Assembly (NCBI RefSeq): GCF_000482485.1
Contig: NZ_AXVK01000001.1
Coordinates: forward strand, 310,001 to 374,000
Length of the DNA: 64,000 nt
Direction: 5' to 3'
Source: Paucisalibacillus globulus DSM 18846
Lineage (GTDB): Bacteria > Bacillota > Bacilli > Bacillales > Amphibacillaceae
A model generated the notes under the pieces. That model saw only the letters and a list, made by a program, of their open reading frames with translations. It was not told the origin of the DNA and did not search any database. Shown here in pieces: positions 8,326-18,000 of this stretch (the first letter of the stretch is position 1; each line of letters starts with the position of its first letter). The position numbers and the translations under genes are program-made.

Positions 8326-9300
8326 ATGAAAAAGAAATGGAGAATAGGCTTAGTATTAAGGAAGATGTTAGTGTACATTGTTGTTGCCTTCTTAGTTTGG
8401 TTTGCTATTCATCACGTACTGTCATTTTATGAAAAGAAAAAATATCCACCGTTAGGTCAACTTGTCGAAGTGAATGGTAAAGAAATGCATGTATTTGTTA
8501 AAGGATCAGGGGACCATACGATTCTTTTGTGGAGTGGTTTAGGAACGCCTGCGCCGGTACTAGACTTTGAACCTCTTATAAATGAATTAGCAATGAATCA
8601 TAGAGTAGTAGTAGTTGAGAACTTTGGGTATGGTTGGAGTGACTTAACGGATAAAAAACGTACGGTGGAAAATATTGTGGAAGAAACAATTGCAGCCTTA
8701 ACAAAGTCAGGTATTGAGGGCCCATATATTCTGATGCCGCATTCCATTTCGGGAATATATAGTATGTATTTTGTGAATGAATATCCTAATGAAGTGGAAG
8801 CAGTTATTGGAATTGACACGACATTACCAAAAGCAACAGGGTATTTTGATGAAGTTGTTCCAACTATGCCAAGTTTATTTAGATTCGTGGCACCATCAGG
8901 AATTGCTAGATTGATGGTAGCTTTTAACCCAGAAAATGTCTTACCTATTGCAGAAGATGGAACATATTCTAAGGGGAATATAGGAATGACAAAAGCTATA
9001 ACAGCATGGAAGGGCTACAATAAGAATATTATTGGTGAGGCAAATGAGATAACCAATAATATTGCCAAAACTGACAAAATGAAATTTCCACCTAAGCTTC
9101 CAACATTATTTTTTACAAGGCAAGAAGTCAAGGAAACAGAAGATGGTAGAACGAATGTAACGTTTTACGAAACACAGCTATCAGAAACTCCTTTCAGTAA
9201 AATTATTACATTTGAAGGGCATCATTACCTTCATTGGACAAGGTTCAATGAAATGGGGAAGTATGTGAACCAGTTTATTAAATCTATCGATAATAAATAA
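8326..9300 (+). CDS. Membrane-anchored alpha/beta hydrolase
   Basis: A 324-residue protein with one N-terminal membrane segment (about 14-33) and an alpha/beta-hydrolase domain (about 45-320). The oxyanion region is LLWSGLGTPAP (usually HGxG), the nucleophile elbow is PHSISG with Ser140, and the catalytic His is in EGHHYLHW near residue 303. The elbow departs from Gly-x-Ser-x-Gly: the first glycine is Pro and the second is Ser. An acid in the FTRQEV region near 260 could complete the triad. It is anchored by its N terminus next to an exporter operon, so it may act on a peptide or lipid-linked compound at the envelope; this is inference. Substrate unknown. Confidence 0.8.
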   Translation: MKKKWRIGLVLRKMLVYIVVAFLVWFAIHHVLSFYEKKKYPPLGQLVEVNGKEMHVFVKGSGDHTILLWSGLGTPAPVLDFEPLINELAMNHRVVVVENFGYGWSDLTDKKRTVENIVEETIAALTKSGIEGPYILMPHSISGIYSMYFVNEYPNEVEAVIGIDTTLPKATGYFDEVVPTMPSLFRFVAPSGIARLMVAFNPENVLPIAEDGTYSKGNIGMTKAITAWKGYNKNIIGEANEITNNIAKTDKMKFPPKLPTLFFTRQEVKETEDGRTNVTFYETQLSETPFSKIITFEGHHYLHWTRFNEMGKYVNQFIKSIDNK

Positions 9301-9333
9301 GGATGTTCACGTAATAGACAATTTAATAGTATT

Positions 9334-9366
9334 ACCTATCATAAGAATTTGTTACGATAGGTTTAT
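9334..9366 (+). terminator. Weak hairpin after the hydrolase gene
   Basis: ACCTATC (9334-9340) pairs with GATAGGT (9356-9362), followed by only a short T-rich stretch. It may end the transporter-hydrolase operon or allow partial read-through. Confidence 0.4.
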
Positions 9367-9397
9367 AGCTTATTGAATAATGTTAGGGAGGACGCCC

Positions 9398-10441
9398 ATG
9401 GTAATTAAGCGTGAATTTCTTCGGTATGGTTTTCTATTCTTGTTACTGCTTGTACTATCTTCAAATTTAATTTTGTATTATACATCATTTGGAAATGGAA
9501 TTATCCCTGCAAATTCCAATGGAGTAGTAATTGGATCCATTATCGACCTATCCATTATATCCCCGATTTTATTAATTGCATGGACACGAAAATGGAAGTT
9601 GAAATTTATTGTGATGGTACTTGCTGCAGGGCTTATTTTAACTAGATTCTTTATTCCCATGAAGTATTTATCCCCATTTGAGGTAATTACTTGGGTTGGA
9701 TTTGGCGTTGAAGGACTACTAGTATTAGTAGAGCTATCACTAGTCTTTTCACTTATGATTTATTTACCTAGAATTATTCAATCGGTAAAGAAAAGTTCTT
9801 TGCCGGTATTATTTTCCTTCCACCTTGCGATAACAGAAAAGCTAAAAAATAAGCCAATTATACATATTGTTTGCTCAGAAATGTTAATGTTTTATTACGC
9901 ATTTGCTACTTGGAAAACCCATGCTCCTAAAAATGAATTTACGTTTACATTACATCGAAAATCTAGTGCAATTGCCTTTCAAATAATGTTGATACATGCC
10001 ATAATTTTCGAATCAATTGGTTTACACTGGTGGCTACACAGTGTGGCACCTATAGTCTCTATCATCTTTTTGATATTAAATATGTATGGTTTGATTTTAT
10101 TAATCGGTGATATACAAGCACTGAGATTAAATCCAATGCTCGTTACGGATGAGAAGCTATATCTGTCTCTTGGTTTAATGAAGCGAATGGAAATCAGCTG
10201 GACTAATATTGAAAAGATAATTGATATACCAGAAGAGTTGGAAAAAAAGTCGACCAAAAAGACAATTGAATTTATAGCTAAAGATTTTGAAACTGTTAAA
10301 CCAACTGTAATCCTTCAATTAAAGCAACCGACAAAGGCTGTATTACTGATGGGGGTAAAACGGGAATACAGCAGAGTTGCTATTCGAGTTGATGAGGTAG
10401 CTGATTTTATGAAGATATTAAAAGATAAAGTTAAAAGATAA
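9398..10441 (+). CDS. Multi-pass membrane protein with C-terminal PH-like domain
   Basis: A 347-residue protein. I chose the ATG at 9398 because AGGGAGG (9385-9391) sits six bases upstream; the ATG at 9380 lies inside that ribosome site. It has about seven hydrophobic segments (about 10-28, 44-62, 66-84, 94-122, 155-170, 190-210, 215-240). The soluble C-terminal 100 residues (LVTDEKLYLSLGLMKRMEISWTNIEKI) look like a bacterial PH-type domain. Similar Bacillus proteins have been mislabelled beta-carotene monooxygenase; nothing here supports that enzyme. It is 97 bases from the hydrolase gene on the same strand and may belong with the envelope-resistance group. Function unknown. Confidence 0.75.
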   Translation: MVIKREFLRYGFLFLLLLVLSSNLILYYTSFGNGIIPANSNGVVIGSIIDLSIISPILLIAWTRKWKLKFIVMVLAAGLILTRFFIPMKYLSPFEVITWVGFGVEGLLVLVELSLVFSLMIYLPRIIQSVKKSSLPVLFSFHLAITEKLKNKPIIHIVCSEMLMFYYAFATWKTHAPKNEFTFTLHRKSSAIAFQIMLIHAIIFESIGLHWWLHSVAPIVSIIFLILNMYGLILLIGDIQALRLNPMLVTDEKLYLSLGLMKRMEISWTNIEKIIDIPEELEKKSTKKTIEFIAKDFETVKPTVILQLKQPTKAVLLMGVKREYSRVAIRVDEVADFMKILKDKVKR

Positions 10442-10561
10442 AAAGTATTTAAAGGCTGGTACAATCCTTTAAAGAGTAATTTCTACCCAGCCTTGTGCTT
10501 GTAATAATAAATATTCCATAATTTATTTTACAAAGAGGTATATTTTATTTTTAATCCGTGT

Positions 10562-10706
10562 TATACTGTAATTAACTCATTGATGTTCGCGCTAGCAATA
10601 CAAGATTTATGTAATAACTTTCTATTGGTTATCTTCGTCTTGAATTATTATCTTGAACTGAAATTAGTAATAATCGTGCTACAGTAAGCACATGGAGGTT
10701 TTTTTA
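10562..10706 (+). promoter_or_regulatory. Probable promoter and long 5' leader of the cold-shock gene
   Basis: A TATACT hexamer (10562-10567) is a fair -10 box; no convincing -35 is seen. It would leave a leader of roughly 130 bases before the ATG, as expected for cold-shock mRNAs whose leader folding changes with temperature. The GGAGG ribosome site is at 10694-10698. Confidence 0.35.
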
Positions 10707-10907
10707 ATGAACAAAGGTTCAGTAAAATGGTTTAACGCAGAAAAAGGTTTTGGATTTATCGAAGTTGAAGGTGGAGACGATGTATTCGTACACTTCTCAG
10801 CAATTCAAGACGAAGGTTTCAAAACTTTAGAAGAAGGTCAACAAGTTTCTTTCGAAATCACTGAAGGTAACCGTGGACCACAAGCAGCAAACGTTACTAA
10901 ATTATAA
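10707..10907 (+). CDS. csp: Cold-shock protein, CspA family
   Basis: A 66-residue single-domain protein, the standard Csp length. It has the RNA-binding motifs KGFGFIEV (RNP1, about 15-22) and DVFVHFSAI (RNP2, about 27-35) on an OB fold, and the usual ends [10 protein letters not shown] and [10 protein letters not shown]. It melts RNA secondary structure and supports translation in the cold. The start is the ATG at 10707, eight bases after GGAGG; the ATG at 10692 overlaps that ribosome site and would add five residues unlike any Csp. The long leader and the terminator shared with the opposite gene suggest a single-gene unit. Which of the cspB/C/D paralogues it matches cannot be decided. Confidence 0.96.
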   Translation: MNKGSVKWFNAEKGFGFIEVEGGDDVFVHFSAIQDEGFKTLEEGQQVSFEITEGNRGPQAANVTKL

Positions 10908-10912
10908 TAACC

Positions 10913-10949
10913 AAAAATGCTCTTCTCCAATGTGAGGAGAGCATTTTTT
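10913..10949. terminator. Bidirectional terminator, csp / isochorismatase
   Basis: A stem of about 15 pairs (10913-10927 with 10934-10949, one G-T pair) has an A run on one side and a T run on the other, serving the two converging genes. Confidence 0.85.
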
Positions 10950-10950
10950 A

Positions 10951-11493
10951 TTATGCGTTAATATGTTGGTATACTTCGTTATATTCTTCAAAATCTAATA
11001 CTTCAACTGCTTCTGACCAATGGAGTACCGTTCCGACAAAATCTCTGATGTCTAAATCATTCATTTCATAGGTATCGCCTATATTACAAGTTCCCGTTGC
11101 ATTTTCGATAAAAGTAACTTTATATCCTCTGTCATAAGCAGATATTGCTGTAAACATACAACAAAACTCTGTATTGAAACCAGTAATAAAGAGTTGTTCT
11201 ACACCAAGTTTATCTAATATACTACCAAGATTTGTTTTGAAAAAGGCACTTGGTGATTCTTTTTTCACTACAAGATCTGCATAGTCTTTTAATTTTGGAT
11301 ATAACTTCGAACCTTCAGCATCACAATGGAGTGAGCTTTCTTTCTGTCTGTCGAAATGTTGAACAAAGATAACAGGATTCTTTGCTTCCTTAAAATCTTT
11401 AATTATCTGTTCTATTATTTTCAGTTCTTCACTAAAATCCTTAAAATTAACAATTCCATTTTGGACATCGATTACAAGTAATGCTTTTTTCAT
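10951..11493 (-). CDS. Isochorismatase-family cysteine hydrolase
   Basis: A 180-residue cytosolic hydrolase. The family triad is visible: Asp9 in LLVIDVQN, Lys78 in VKKESPSAF and Cys111 in FITGFNTEFCC; the usual cis-peptide residue before the cysteine loop is in place. Members include nicotinamidases and ureido- or N-carbamoyl-amidases; isochorismate itself is rarely the substrate. Nothing adjacent points to a pathway. The ATG is preceded by AAAGGATATAGG. It converges on the cold-shock gene over a shared terminator. Confidence 0.88.
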   Translation of the reverse strand: MKKALLVIDVQNGIVNFKDFSEELKIIEQIIKDFKEAKNPVIFVQHFDRQKESSLHCDAEGSKLYPKLKDYADLVVKKESPSAFFKTNLGSILDKLGVEQLFITGFNTEFCCMFTAISAYDRGYKVTFIENATGTCNIGDTYEMNDLDIRDFVGTVLHWSEAVEVLDFEEYNEVYQHINA

Positions 11494-11815
11494 ATCCTAT
11501 ATCCTTTCTACTTTAACATTTGGTGAATAAAGGAAATTTGTATACATCGGATGATTCCTCCTCGCTTTTTAGACGACTACATATATTACATTCGGGATGA
11601 ATCGACAAAATTCCTGCTAGATTATTAACAATAAGTTAATATAATTCACACTTTTGGTAAGGAAGTCTAGTAAATAAATGGTAAAATATAATTATTAATA
11701 ATTTCATAATTCCTACTATATGGACTACATGACACATATTGCTAACCTCTAGTTTATAGCATTATTAATTTACATTAACGGATTATCCCAGTCGAATAAG
11801 AAAGGAAGGTTAAAA
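11494..11815. other. Divergent intergenic region
   Basis: A 322-base AT-rich gap between divergently transcribed genes. It must carry both promoters. No small ORF with a ribosome site, riboswitch-like structure or repeat was seen. Confidence 0.4.
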
Positions 11816-12697
11816 ATGAGGACAAGTAATGAAATGCTTGAATTGATTATTGGTATTGCAAAGGATGATAGTCGAGTTAGAGCGGTATACATGAATGGTT
11901 CTCGGACAAATCCAAATGCACCAAAGGATATTTTCCAAGATTATGATATAGTTTATGTTGTGAGTGAGGTAAAGTCAATTGTATCTGAAGATAATTGGAT
12001 TGATCGTTTTGGTAAGCTTCTAATGCTTCAAGAACCTGAGAAAAATATTAAAGCTTTAGGTGGAGAGATAGATTTAAATAAGAACTACGGATATTTGATG
12101 CTGTTTACAGATGGGAATCGATTGGATTTACATATACAAACGGAAGATTACATGCTAACTACATATAAAACGGATAGTTTAACTATACCATTATTAGATA
12201 AGGACAGTTGTTTACCAGCAATCCCTCCATCAAATGATAAAGATTATTGGACGAGGAATCCAACAAAAATTCAGTATTTTAGTGTTTGTAATGATTTTTG
12301 GTGGTGTATGCAAAATGTAGCCAAAGGTATTTGGCGTGAGGAACTTCCCTATGCGAAGCAGATGTTTGAATTAGTCATACGGCCAGGACTAGACCAAATG
12401 GTTTCTTGGTGGATTGGAATGCAGCATGATTTTCAAGTTTCGCCGGGAAAGATGGGGAAGTATTTTGAAAATTTTTTACCAAACAAATATTGGAGTATGT
12501 ATCGACACACATATTCAGGTGACGATTATGAAAAAAATTGGGATGCTGTATTTATTGCTTGCGAGTTGTTTCGGTTGTTAGCACAAGATGTCGCACATAA
12601 ATTAACCTTTGACTATATACAGGATGATGATCGAAACATGATGAATTATTTAAGAAGAGTAAGGGAACTATCGAAGGATGCTGAAGGGATATTTTGA
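11816..12697 (+). CDS. Aminoglycoside 6-adenylyltransferase-like protein, ANT(6)/AadK family
   Basis: A 293-residue nucleotidyltransferase with the layout of B. subtilis AadK. GSRTNP (28-33) is the nucleotide-binding loop and QDYDIVYVV carries the metal-binding Asp42 and Asp44; LDLHIQT near 107 gives the third acidic residue. The C-terminal helical domain has the family pattern NDFWWCMQNVAKGIWREELPYAK. ANT(6) enzymes transfer AMP to the 6-OH of streptomycin; chromosomal members give low-level resistance and may have another native role. The ribosome site is AAGGAAGG. The next gene's ribosome site lies just past this stop, so they form an operon. Confidence 0.88.
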   Translation: MRTSNEMLELIIGIAKDDSRVRAVYMNGSRTNPNAPKDIFQDYDIVYVVSEVKSIVSEDNWIDRFGKLLMLQEPEKNIKALGGEIDLNKNYGYLMLFTDGNRLDLHIQTEDYMLTTYKTDSLTIPLLDKDSCLPAIPPSNDKDYWTRNPTKIQYFSVCNDFWWCMQNVAKGIWREELPYAKQMFELVIRPGLDQMVSWWIGMQHDFQVSPGKMGKYFENFLPNKYWSMYRHTYSGDDYEKNWDAVFIACELFRLLAQDVAHKLTFDYIQDDDRNMMNYLRRVRELSKDAEGIF

Positions 12698-12726
12698 TAG
12701 TAATGGTGAATGGAGGTATGGTCGAA

Positions 12727-13344
12727 ATGGAGCCAAATTGGCTAACATGGGCTAAAGAACTTCAATCTATTGCGCAAGCAGGATTGACGTATTCAAAAGA
12801 TAAATTTGATATAGAGCGATTTGAGCAGATTAGAAATATTAGTTTAAAAATTTTGGCGAAACAAACGAGTATGGACAAAATGATAATCAAGGATTTATTT
12901 GCAAATGAAACTGGATATGCAACGCCGAAAGTAGATATTCGAGCAGTCGTTTTCCAAGAAGATAAAATATTAATGGTCCGAGAAAACATGGATAATAAAT
13001 GGGCTTTACCTGGAGGTTGGGCGGACATTGGACTGTCGCCAGGCCAAGTCGCAGTGAAGGAAGTAAATGAAGAATCAGGTTTTAAGGTGAAGCCTATTAA
13101 ATTATTAGCAGTGTTAGACAAAAAATATCATCCACACCCACCGTCTGCTTACCATGTATATAAAATGTTTATTCAATGTGAAATTGTAAGTGGTGAACCT
13201 CAAATCGGATTAGAAACTAATCAAGTAGATTTCTTTGCAGAAAATGAGTTACCAGAACTGTCAATTGCAAGAAATACAAAATCGCAACTAAGTATGTTAT
13301 TTGATTACCTAAAAAACCCCGAAAAACCAGTTGCTTTTGATTAG
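12727..13344 (+). CDS. Nudix hydrolase with N-terminal helical domain, YjhB-like
   Basis: A 205-residue protein. The N-terminal 65 residues (MEPNWLTWAKELQSIAQAGL) are the Nudix_N_2 helical domain seen in YjhB-type enzymes, and the Nudix box is GGWADIGLSPGQVAVKEVNEESGF (about 98-121), which keeps the KEVNEE metal-binding part but has Leu for the first Glu, as YjhB homologues do. Family members hydrolyse nucleoside diphosphate derivatives such as ADP-ribose. I chose the ATG at 12727, ten bases after GGAGG (12712-12716); the longer TTG reading at 12694 would place the ribosome site inside the gene. It is probably co-transcribed with the ANT(6)-like gene. Confidence 0.9.
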   Translation: MEPNWLTWAKELQSIAQAGLTYSKDKFDIERFEQIRNISLKILAKQTSMDKMIIKDLFANETGYATPKVDIRAVVFQEDKILMVRENMDNKWALPGGWADIGLSPGQVAVKEVNEESGFKVKPIKLLAVLDKKYHPHPPSAYHVYKMFIQCEIVSGEPQIGLETNQVDFFAENELPELSIARNTKSQLSMLFDYLKNPEKPVAFD

Positions 13345-13483
13345 TGGGAGTGTGCTGGAATGAGCTTCGACATTGACTTATGCAGCAGAATAATATACTA
13401 GTAATGCATAAATTGAGGTAAAATTACATTGTTCAACAATTAGTGCTACTTTACTTGAGAAATATTCGACAAGAAATGTTACA

Positions 13484-14449
13484 ATGTTTAAAGTACACAA
13501 GGAAATTAGTCCTAACAATGTGGGGCTAATAGAAGGGAAATTAAAGCGTAACATGAGTAAATTCAAGGAAATTAAATCAACATTAGAAAAAACAGTAAAA
13601 ATTGGAATTGTGAAATCCAATCTTATTCCTATGTTTGCTGGCTTAACTTTAGCTATGTTCACATATGATTATAACCTAACTGAGAAAATACCTGAAATGA
13701 TTTATGCAACATTAGGGACTGCTTTAATTATTGCTGCTGCAGGTGCATTCAATAACATATACGATCGAGATATCGATATGATTATGGAAAGAACCAAAGT
13801 AAGACCGACAGTAACCGGTGATGTAAGTATCAAAATGACTTTGTGGCTTGCGATTATAATGACTGTTCTGGGTGTGGGAAGCTTAGCTTTATCAACTTGG
13901 TTAGCAGCATTATTAGGATTTTTAGGGTTATTTTTATACGTTGTTCCTTACACAATGTGGACCAAAAGAAGAACAATTTGGAATACGGAAATAGGGAGTC
14001 TATCTGGAGCAGTACCTCCATTAATTGGATGGGCGGCAATTTATCCGGATATTTCACATCCAGCACTTCTCGGTTTATTTGTTATTGCGATACTATGGCA
14101 AATGCCCCATTTTTATGCAATTGCAATTCGCAGGCACGATGATTATAAGGCAGCGAATGTTCCAATGCTTCCAGTTGTAAAAGGGATTAAGCGGACATAT
14201 TATCAAACTAACGTTTATTTAATTATTATGATTTTGGCCAGTTTCTTGTTAGGCTCATTAAGTATCGGGCTAATGCTAGTTGGGTTACTTCTAGGGGGAT
14301 TATGGCTAATAATTAGTATTGTTGCCTTTCGTCAAGAAGATTCAAAGAAATGGGCAAAGACATTATTTATATACTCCCTTTTATATATGACAGTAATGTT
14401 TTCTACTATCATTATCTATTCGCTAATGGGAATTATATTTAATTTATAA
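13484..14449 (+). CDS. ctaB: Protohaem IX farnesyltransferase (haem O synthase)
   Basis: A 321-residue UbiA-family membrane enzyme that adds a farnesyl group to haem B, giving haem O for terminal oxidases. The first Asp-rich motif NNIYDRDIDMIMERTKVRPTVTG (about 86-108) and the second region HFYAIAIRRHDDYKAANVPMLP (about 207-228) are intact; eight to nine membrane segments follow the helices expected. The start is uncertain: the ATG at 13484 has no clear ribosome site, while the ATG at 13553 has GAAGGG but at a long distance. Family proteins begin about where 13553 would place them. The gene stands alone, without ctaA; the qoxABCD oxidase that could use the product is at 50.6-54.5 kb. Confidence 0.95.
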   Translation: MFKVHKEISPNNVGLIEGKLKRNMSKFKEIKSTLEKTVKIGIVKSNLIPMFAGLTLAMFTYDYNLTEKIPEMIYATLGTALIIAAAGAFNNIYDRDIDMIMERTKVRPTVTGDVSIKMTLWLAIIMTVLGVGSLALSTWLAALLGFLGLFLYVVPYTMWTKRRTIWNTEIGSLSGAVPPLIGWAAIYPDISHPALLGLFVIAILWQMPHFYAIAIRRHDDYKAANVPMLPVVKGIKRTYYQTNVYLIIMILASFLLGSLSIGLMLVGLLLGGLWLIISIVAFRQEDSKKWAKTLFIYSLLYMTVMFSTIIIYSLMGIIFNL

Positions 14450-14456
14450 TTTTTTT

Positions 14457-14485
14457 AAAAAAAGTTCACCTAGGTGGACTTTTTC
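14457..14485 (+). terminator. Rho-independent terminator of ctaB
   Basis: AAGTTCACC (14462-14470) pairs with GGTGGACTT (14473-14481) including one G-T pair, flanked by A and T runs. Confidence 0.85.
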
Positions 14486-15067
14486 TTTTTATATAAAGGT
14501 ATTTTCTAATCGATTATTGTTAAATTCAAAACGGTTCATAGGAATCAGTTATCAATTCTATCTACCGTACAATTTCTATCCTACAGCAACATGTAAAGTA
14601 TGGCTGGGAAAATAGTAATGTTTAGATGAATTTAATCTAAGACCTTTGGATTGAGTTTAATAAAATAAAGGCAGAAATGAAAAGAATAAAGTCAATATTG
14701 CATTTAAATTCAAATACATGTATGACTTTATTATTATTTTTATTTCATTATATGGGAAAGTTGTAATTTGGTGGTATAGAACTATATAGAAAATTCCCAG
14801 GTATTATGTAGAAATAAGGAGATTATTATACGATAAAATAAAACTATTTACTCATTAAGGTGAAAGCTCATCCTAGGAATAAATATTCATTTTGTAAATA
14901 TTCTGAAAACAATTACAAAGTTCGACTGAATATGACAAACCCAATAGCTTATAGTTGATTACAGCAACTAGACTAGCATCTTAGAAACCAGACATGGTCT
15001 CAACTTTAAAGAAAGGAGGCAAGTGTGGTTTTTTAATTTATCAAAATTTTTTAGGGGAGGAATATTC
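14486..15067. other. Long intergenic region before bacillopeptidase F
   Basis: About 580 AT-rich bases without a credible ORF. AATAAAGTCA (14685-14694) is repeated inverted as TGACTTTATT (14723-14732), followed by a T-rich stretch, so a hairpin or operator is possible. Near the end a strong AAAGGAGG (15012-15019) precedes a three-codon GTG-GTT-TTT-TAA reading (15025-15036). The rest probably holds the promoter and control region of the exoprotease gene. Confidence 0.4.
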
Positions 15068-18000
15068 TTGAAGAGAAGAAAACAGGCAAGAAGATTTAGT
15101 ATCATTGCTACAATCTTGATGGTTTTCTCGTTATTTACACCAGCAATTGCAGGTGCGGAAGCAAATAGTTCATCAAAGAACACTTCACCACACACGTCAC
15201 TAGTTGATTCTAAAGAAGTTGTAGAAGCAAAAGTAAGTAATAGTTTGATGAGTGCATTCGATAAAAATGAGAAGGTCACATTCTTAATTAAATTTAAAGA
15301 AAAAGCTGATCCGATGAAAATTGCAAAGGAATCACTTGCAAAAGCCCAAAGTGCTAATCTTTCAGCTTTTAACCAAGAATTAGTTCAGCGTTCAGCGGTA
15401 ATCTCTGAACTAAAAGCAACAGCGATTGCTTCACAACAAAAAGTTAAAAACTTTTTAGAGGCAGAAGCTGAAAAAGGAAATGTAAAAGATATTAAAGAAT
15501 TTTTCGTTGTAAACGGTATGGCTGTAACTGCTACTAAAGAAGTAGCCGAAAAAATTGCTACATTCCAAGAAGTAGAAAAAGTCCTACCAAACGAAAAGCG
15601 TCAATTATTTAAAGGCTTAGCGGTAGAAGAAACTCCAAAGGCGCAACCTCAAAATATCGAGTGGAGTGTAGAACGTGTTAATGCTCCGGCGGTTTGGGGA
15701 CTAGGAATTGACGGTGCAGGTACTGTAGTAGCAAACATTGATACTGGTGTTGAATGGGAGCATTCAGCATTGAAAGAAAAGTATCGTGGATATAATGCTG
15801 CCACTGGTGAAGCTGACCATACTTATAGCTTCTTTGATCCAGTAAATGGACAAACTACGCCATATGATGTTGATGGTCATGGTACACATACAATGGGTAC
15901 GATGGTTGGTAGTGAGTCAGATGGTTCTAATCAGGTTGGGGTGGCACCAGGAGCTAAGTGGATTGCTGTACAAGCGTTTACTGCTGATGGTGCTTATGAT
16001 GCTGATTTATTAGCTGCTGCAGATTGGATTATGGCACCTGGTGGAGATGCTTCGAAAGCTCCAGATGTAGTTAACAACTCTTGGGGTGGCGGATCAGGTA
16101 TTGACGAATGGTATCGCGATACTGTAATCGCTTGGCGTGCTGCACAAATTTTTCCAGTATTTGCTGCAGGAAATACAACATTGTTTAATCCTGGTGGACC
16201 TGGTTCAGTAGCAACTCCTGCGAACTATCCAGAATCATTTGCTGTCGGTGCAACTGATATTAATGACAATCTTGCTAACTTTTCATTAGAAGGTCCTTCT
16301 CCATATGATGAAATAAAGCCAGATGTATCTGCACCGGGTGTAGCGGTTCGCTCATCAGTTCCAGGTGGAGGCTATGCTAATTATAACGGAACTTCTATGG
16401 CAGCACCTGCAGTAGCTGGTGTCGTTGCACTATTACGTTCTGCAAACGGAAACATGTCAGTTGATGATATTGAACAACTATTGATGGATACTGCAGATTC
16501 AATGACAAACAGTGAATATCCAGAGAGTCCAAACAATGGTTATGGATACGGAATAGTGGATGCATTTGCTGCTGTATCTACAATTGCAGATGGTTTAGGT
16601 TCTGTTCAAGGTCAAGTGACAATGGATGGTGAAGATACAGAAGCACCTACATTTGAACATACTGTGCCATCAGAAACATATGCTGGTCTTGATTTAACAT
16701 TAAGTGTTGATGTAAGTGATAACATTAGTGTCACTTCTGTACAACTTCAGTATGGTGATGAAACAGTAGATGCTGAGCGTGTATCTGGTAACTTTAAAGC
16801 TGGTGTTTATGAAGTTACAATACCAGGGGATTCCCTTGAGGTAGGTACTTTCACATACAACTGGGTCATCAATGACTTTGGTAATAACGAAGTAGTAAGT
16901 GATTCTCACAATGTTGAAGTTAAAGCTGGGATTACTAATGGTTACTTTGAAGACTTTGAAGTTAACCCATTAGGTTGGCAAAAGCTTGGCAATAACAATG
17001 TATGGGAGTGGGGAACACCTACTTCAGGACCAGGTGAAGCATATTCCGGTGAAAATCTCTATGCTACTGATCTAGATAGTCCGTATGTTGCTAATATGAG
17101 TAATCATCTAGTCATGCCACCAATTGATGTTCCAGCAGAAGGGGATTCCTTTATACAATTCAAGAGTTGGCATAACTTTGAAATCAGTTCTTCAGGTAGG
17201 GCTTGGGATTATGGTGAATTAGTTATTTCCAACGATATGGAAAACTGGACTACCCTTGAACAGTTTGTTGGCGCTTCGGAAGGATGGGCTAGCAAAGAAT
17301 TTAATTTAGCTGATTATCAAGGTGAGCGCGTTTATATCGGTTTCTATACGTATTCCGATGGAAGCGTAAGTAGAGATGGATGGTATATTGATGATGTTGC
17401 GTTATCCGATACATCACTAAATCTAGAGAGCAATACTGCCGAAAAAGCTAATACGAAAAAAAGTGAACAAAATGAAAAGGCAAAAGAAACAGCACTAGAC
17501 AAAAAGTCGGAATCTAAAGACGCTACAGTAAGTGCTGACAATCAATTAAATAGTCTACCACTTGATGCAACAGTTTCTGTACTTGAAAACGGACGCTCTG
17601 TTTCAACTAATCCACAAGATGGATCGTACTCGCTTATGCTCCCAGCTGGTGATTATACATTAGTAGCTGAAACTTATGGCTTTAGAGCGAAGGAACAAGC
17701 TGTAACTGTGAATCAAGATGAGGCTGCAACTGCAAACTTTGTACTTGAAGAATTACCAAAAGTTACCGTGTCTGGTACAATAACAAGTGATAAGTCAGGC
17801 AACCCTATTGCGGGAGCTACTCTTTTACTTGTTGAGGATGCTAACGTGGAACCTGTTCAGACAGATGAAAATGGAAACTTCTCCATTACTGCATATGAAG
17901 GAACATATACTATAAAAGTTCTTGCGACTGACTATTATGGTCAAGAGCTGGAAGTAACATTCGATGAAAACAAAACATTAGATATTGCTTTAGAACCATT

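Noticed and set aside
9380-9397. Upstream ATG for the PH-tailed membrane protein
   Set aside because: This start lies within the AGGGAGG ribosome site of the ATG at 9398.
10441-10495. AAGGCTGG / CCAGCCTT hairpin after the membrane protein gene
   Set aside because: Perfect arms but a long loop and no T run; may be an attenuator, not supported as a terminator.
11816-13344. ANT(6)-Nudix pair as a mobile resistance cassette
   Set aside because: Base composition and codon use look like the neighbours and no mobile-element genes or repeats flank it; more like a resident AadK-type gene.
13843-14142. ORF of 99 codons within ctaB
   Set aside because: Different frame inside a conserved membrane enzyme; the protein is not typical and no ribosome site is seen.
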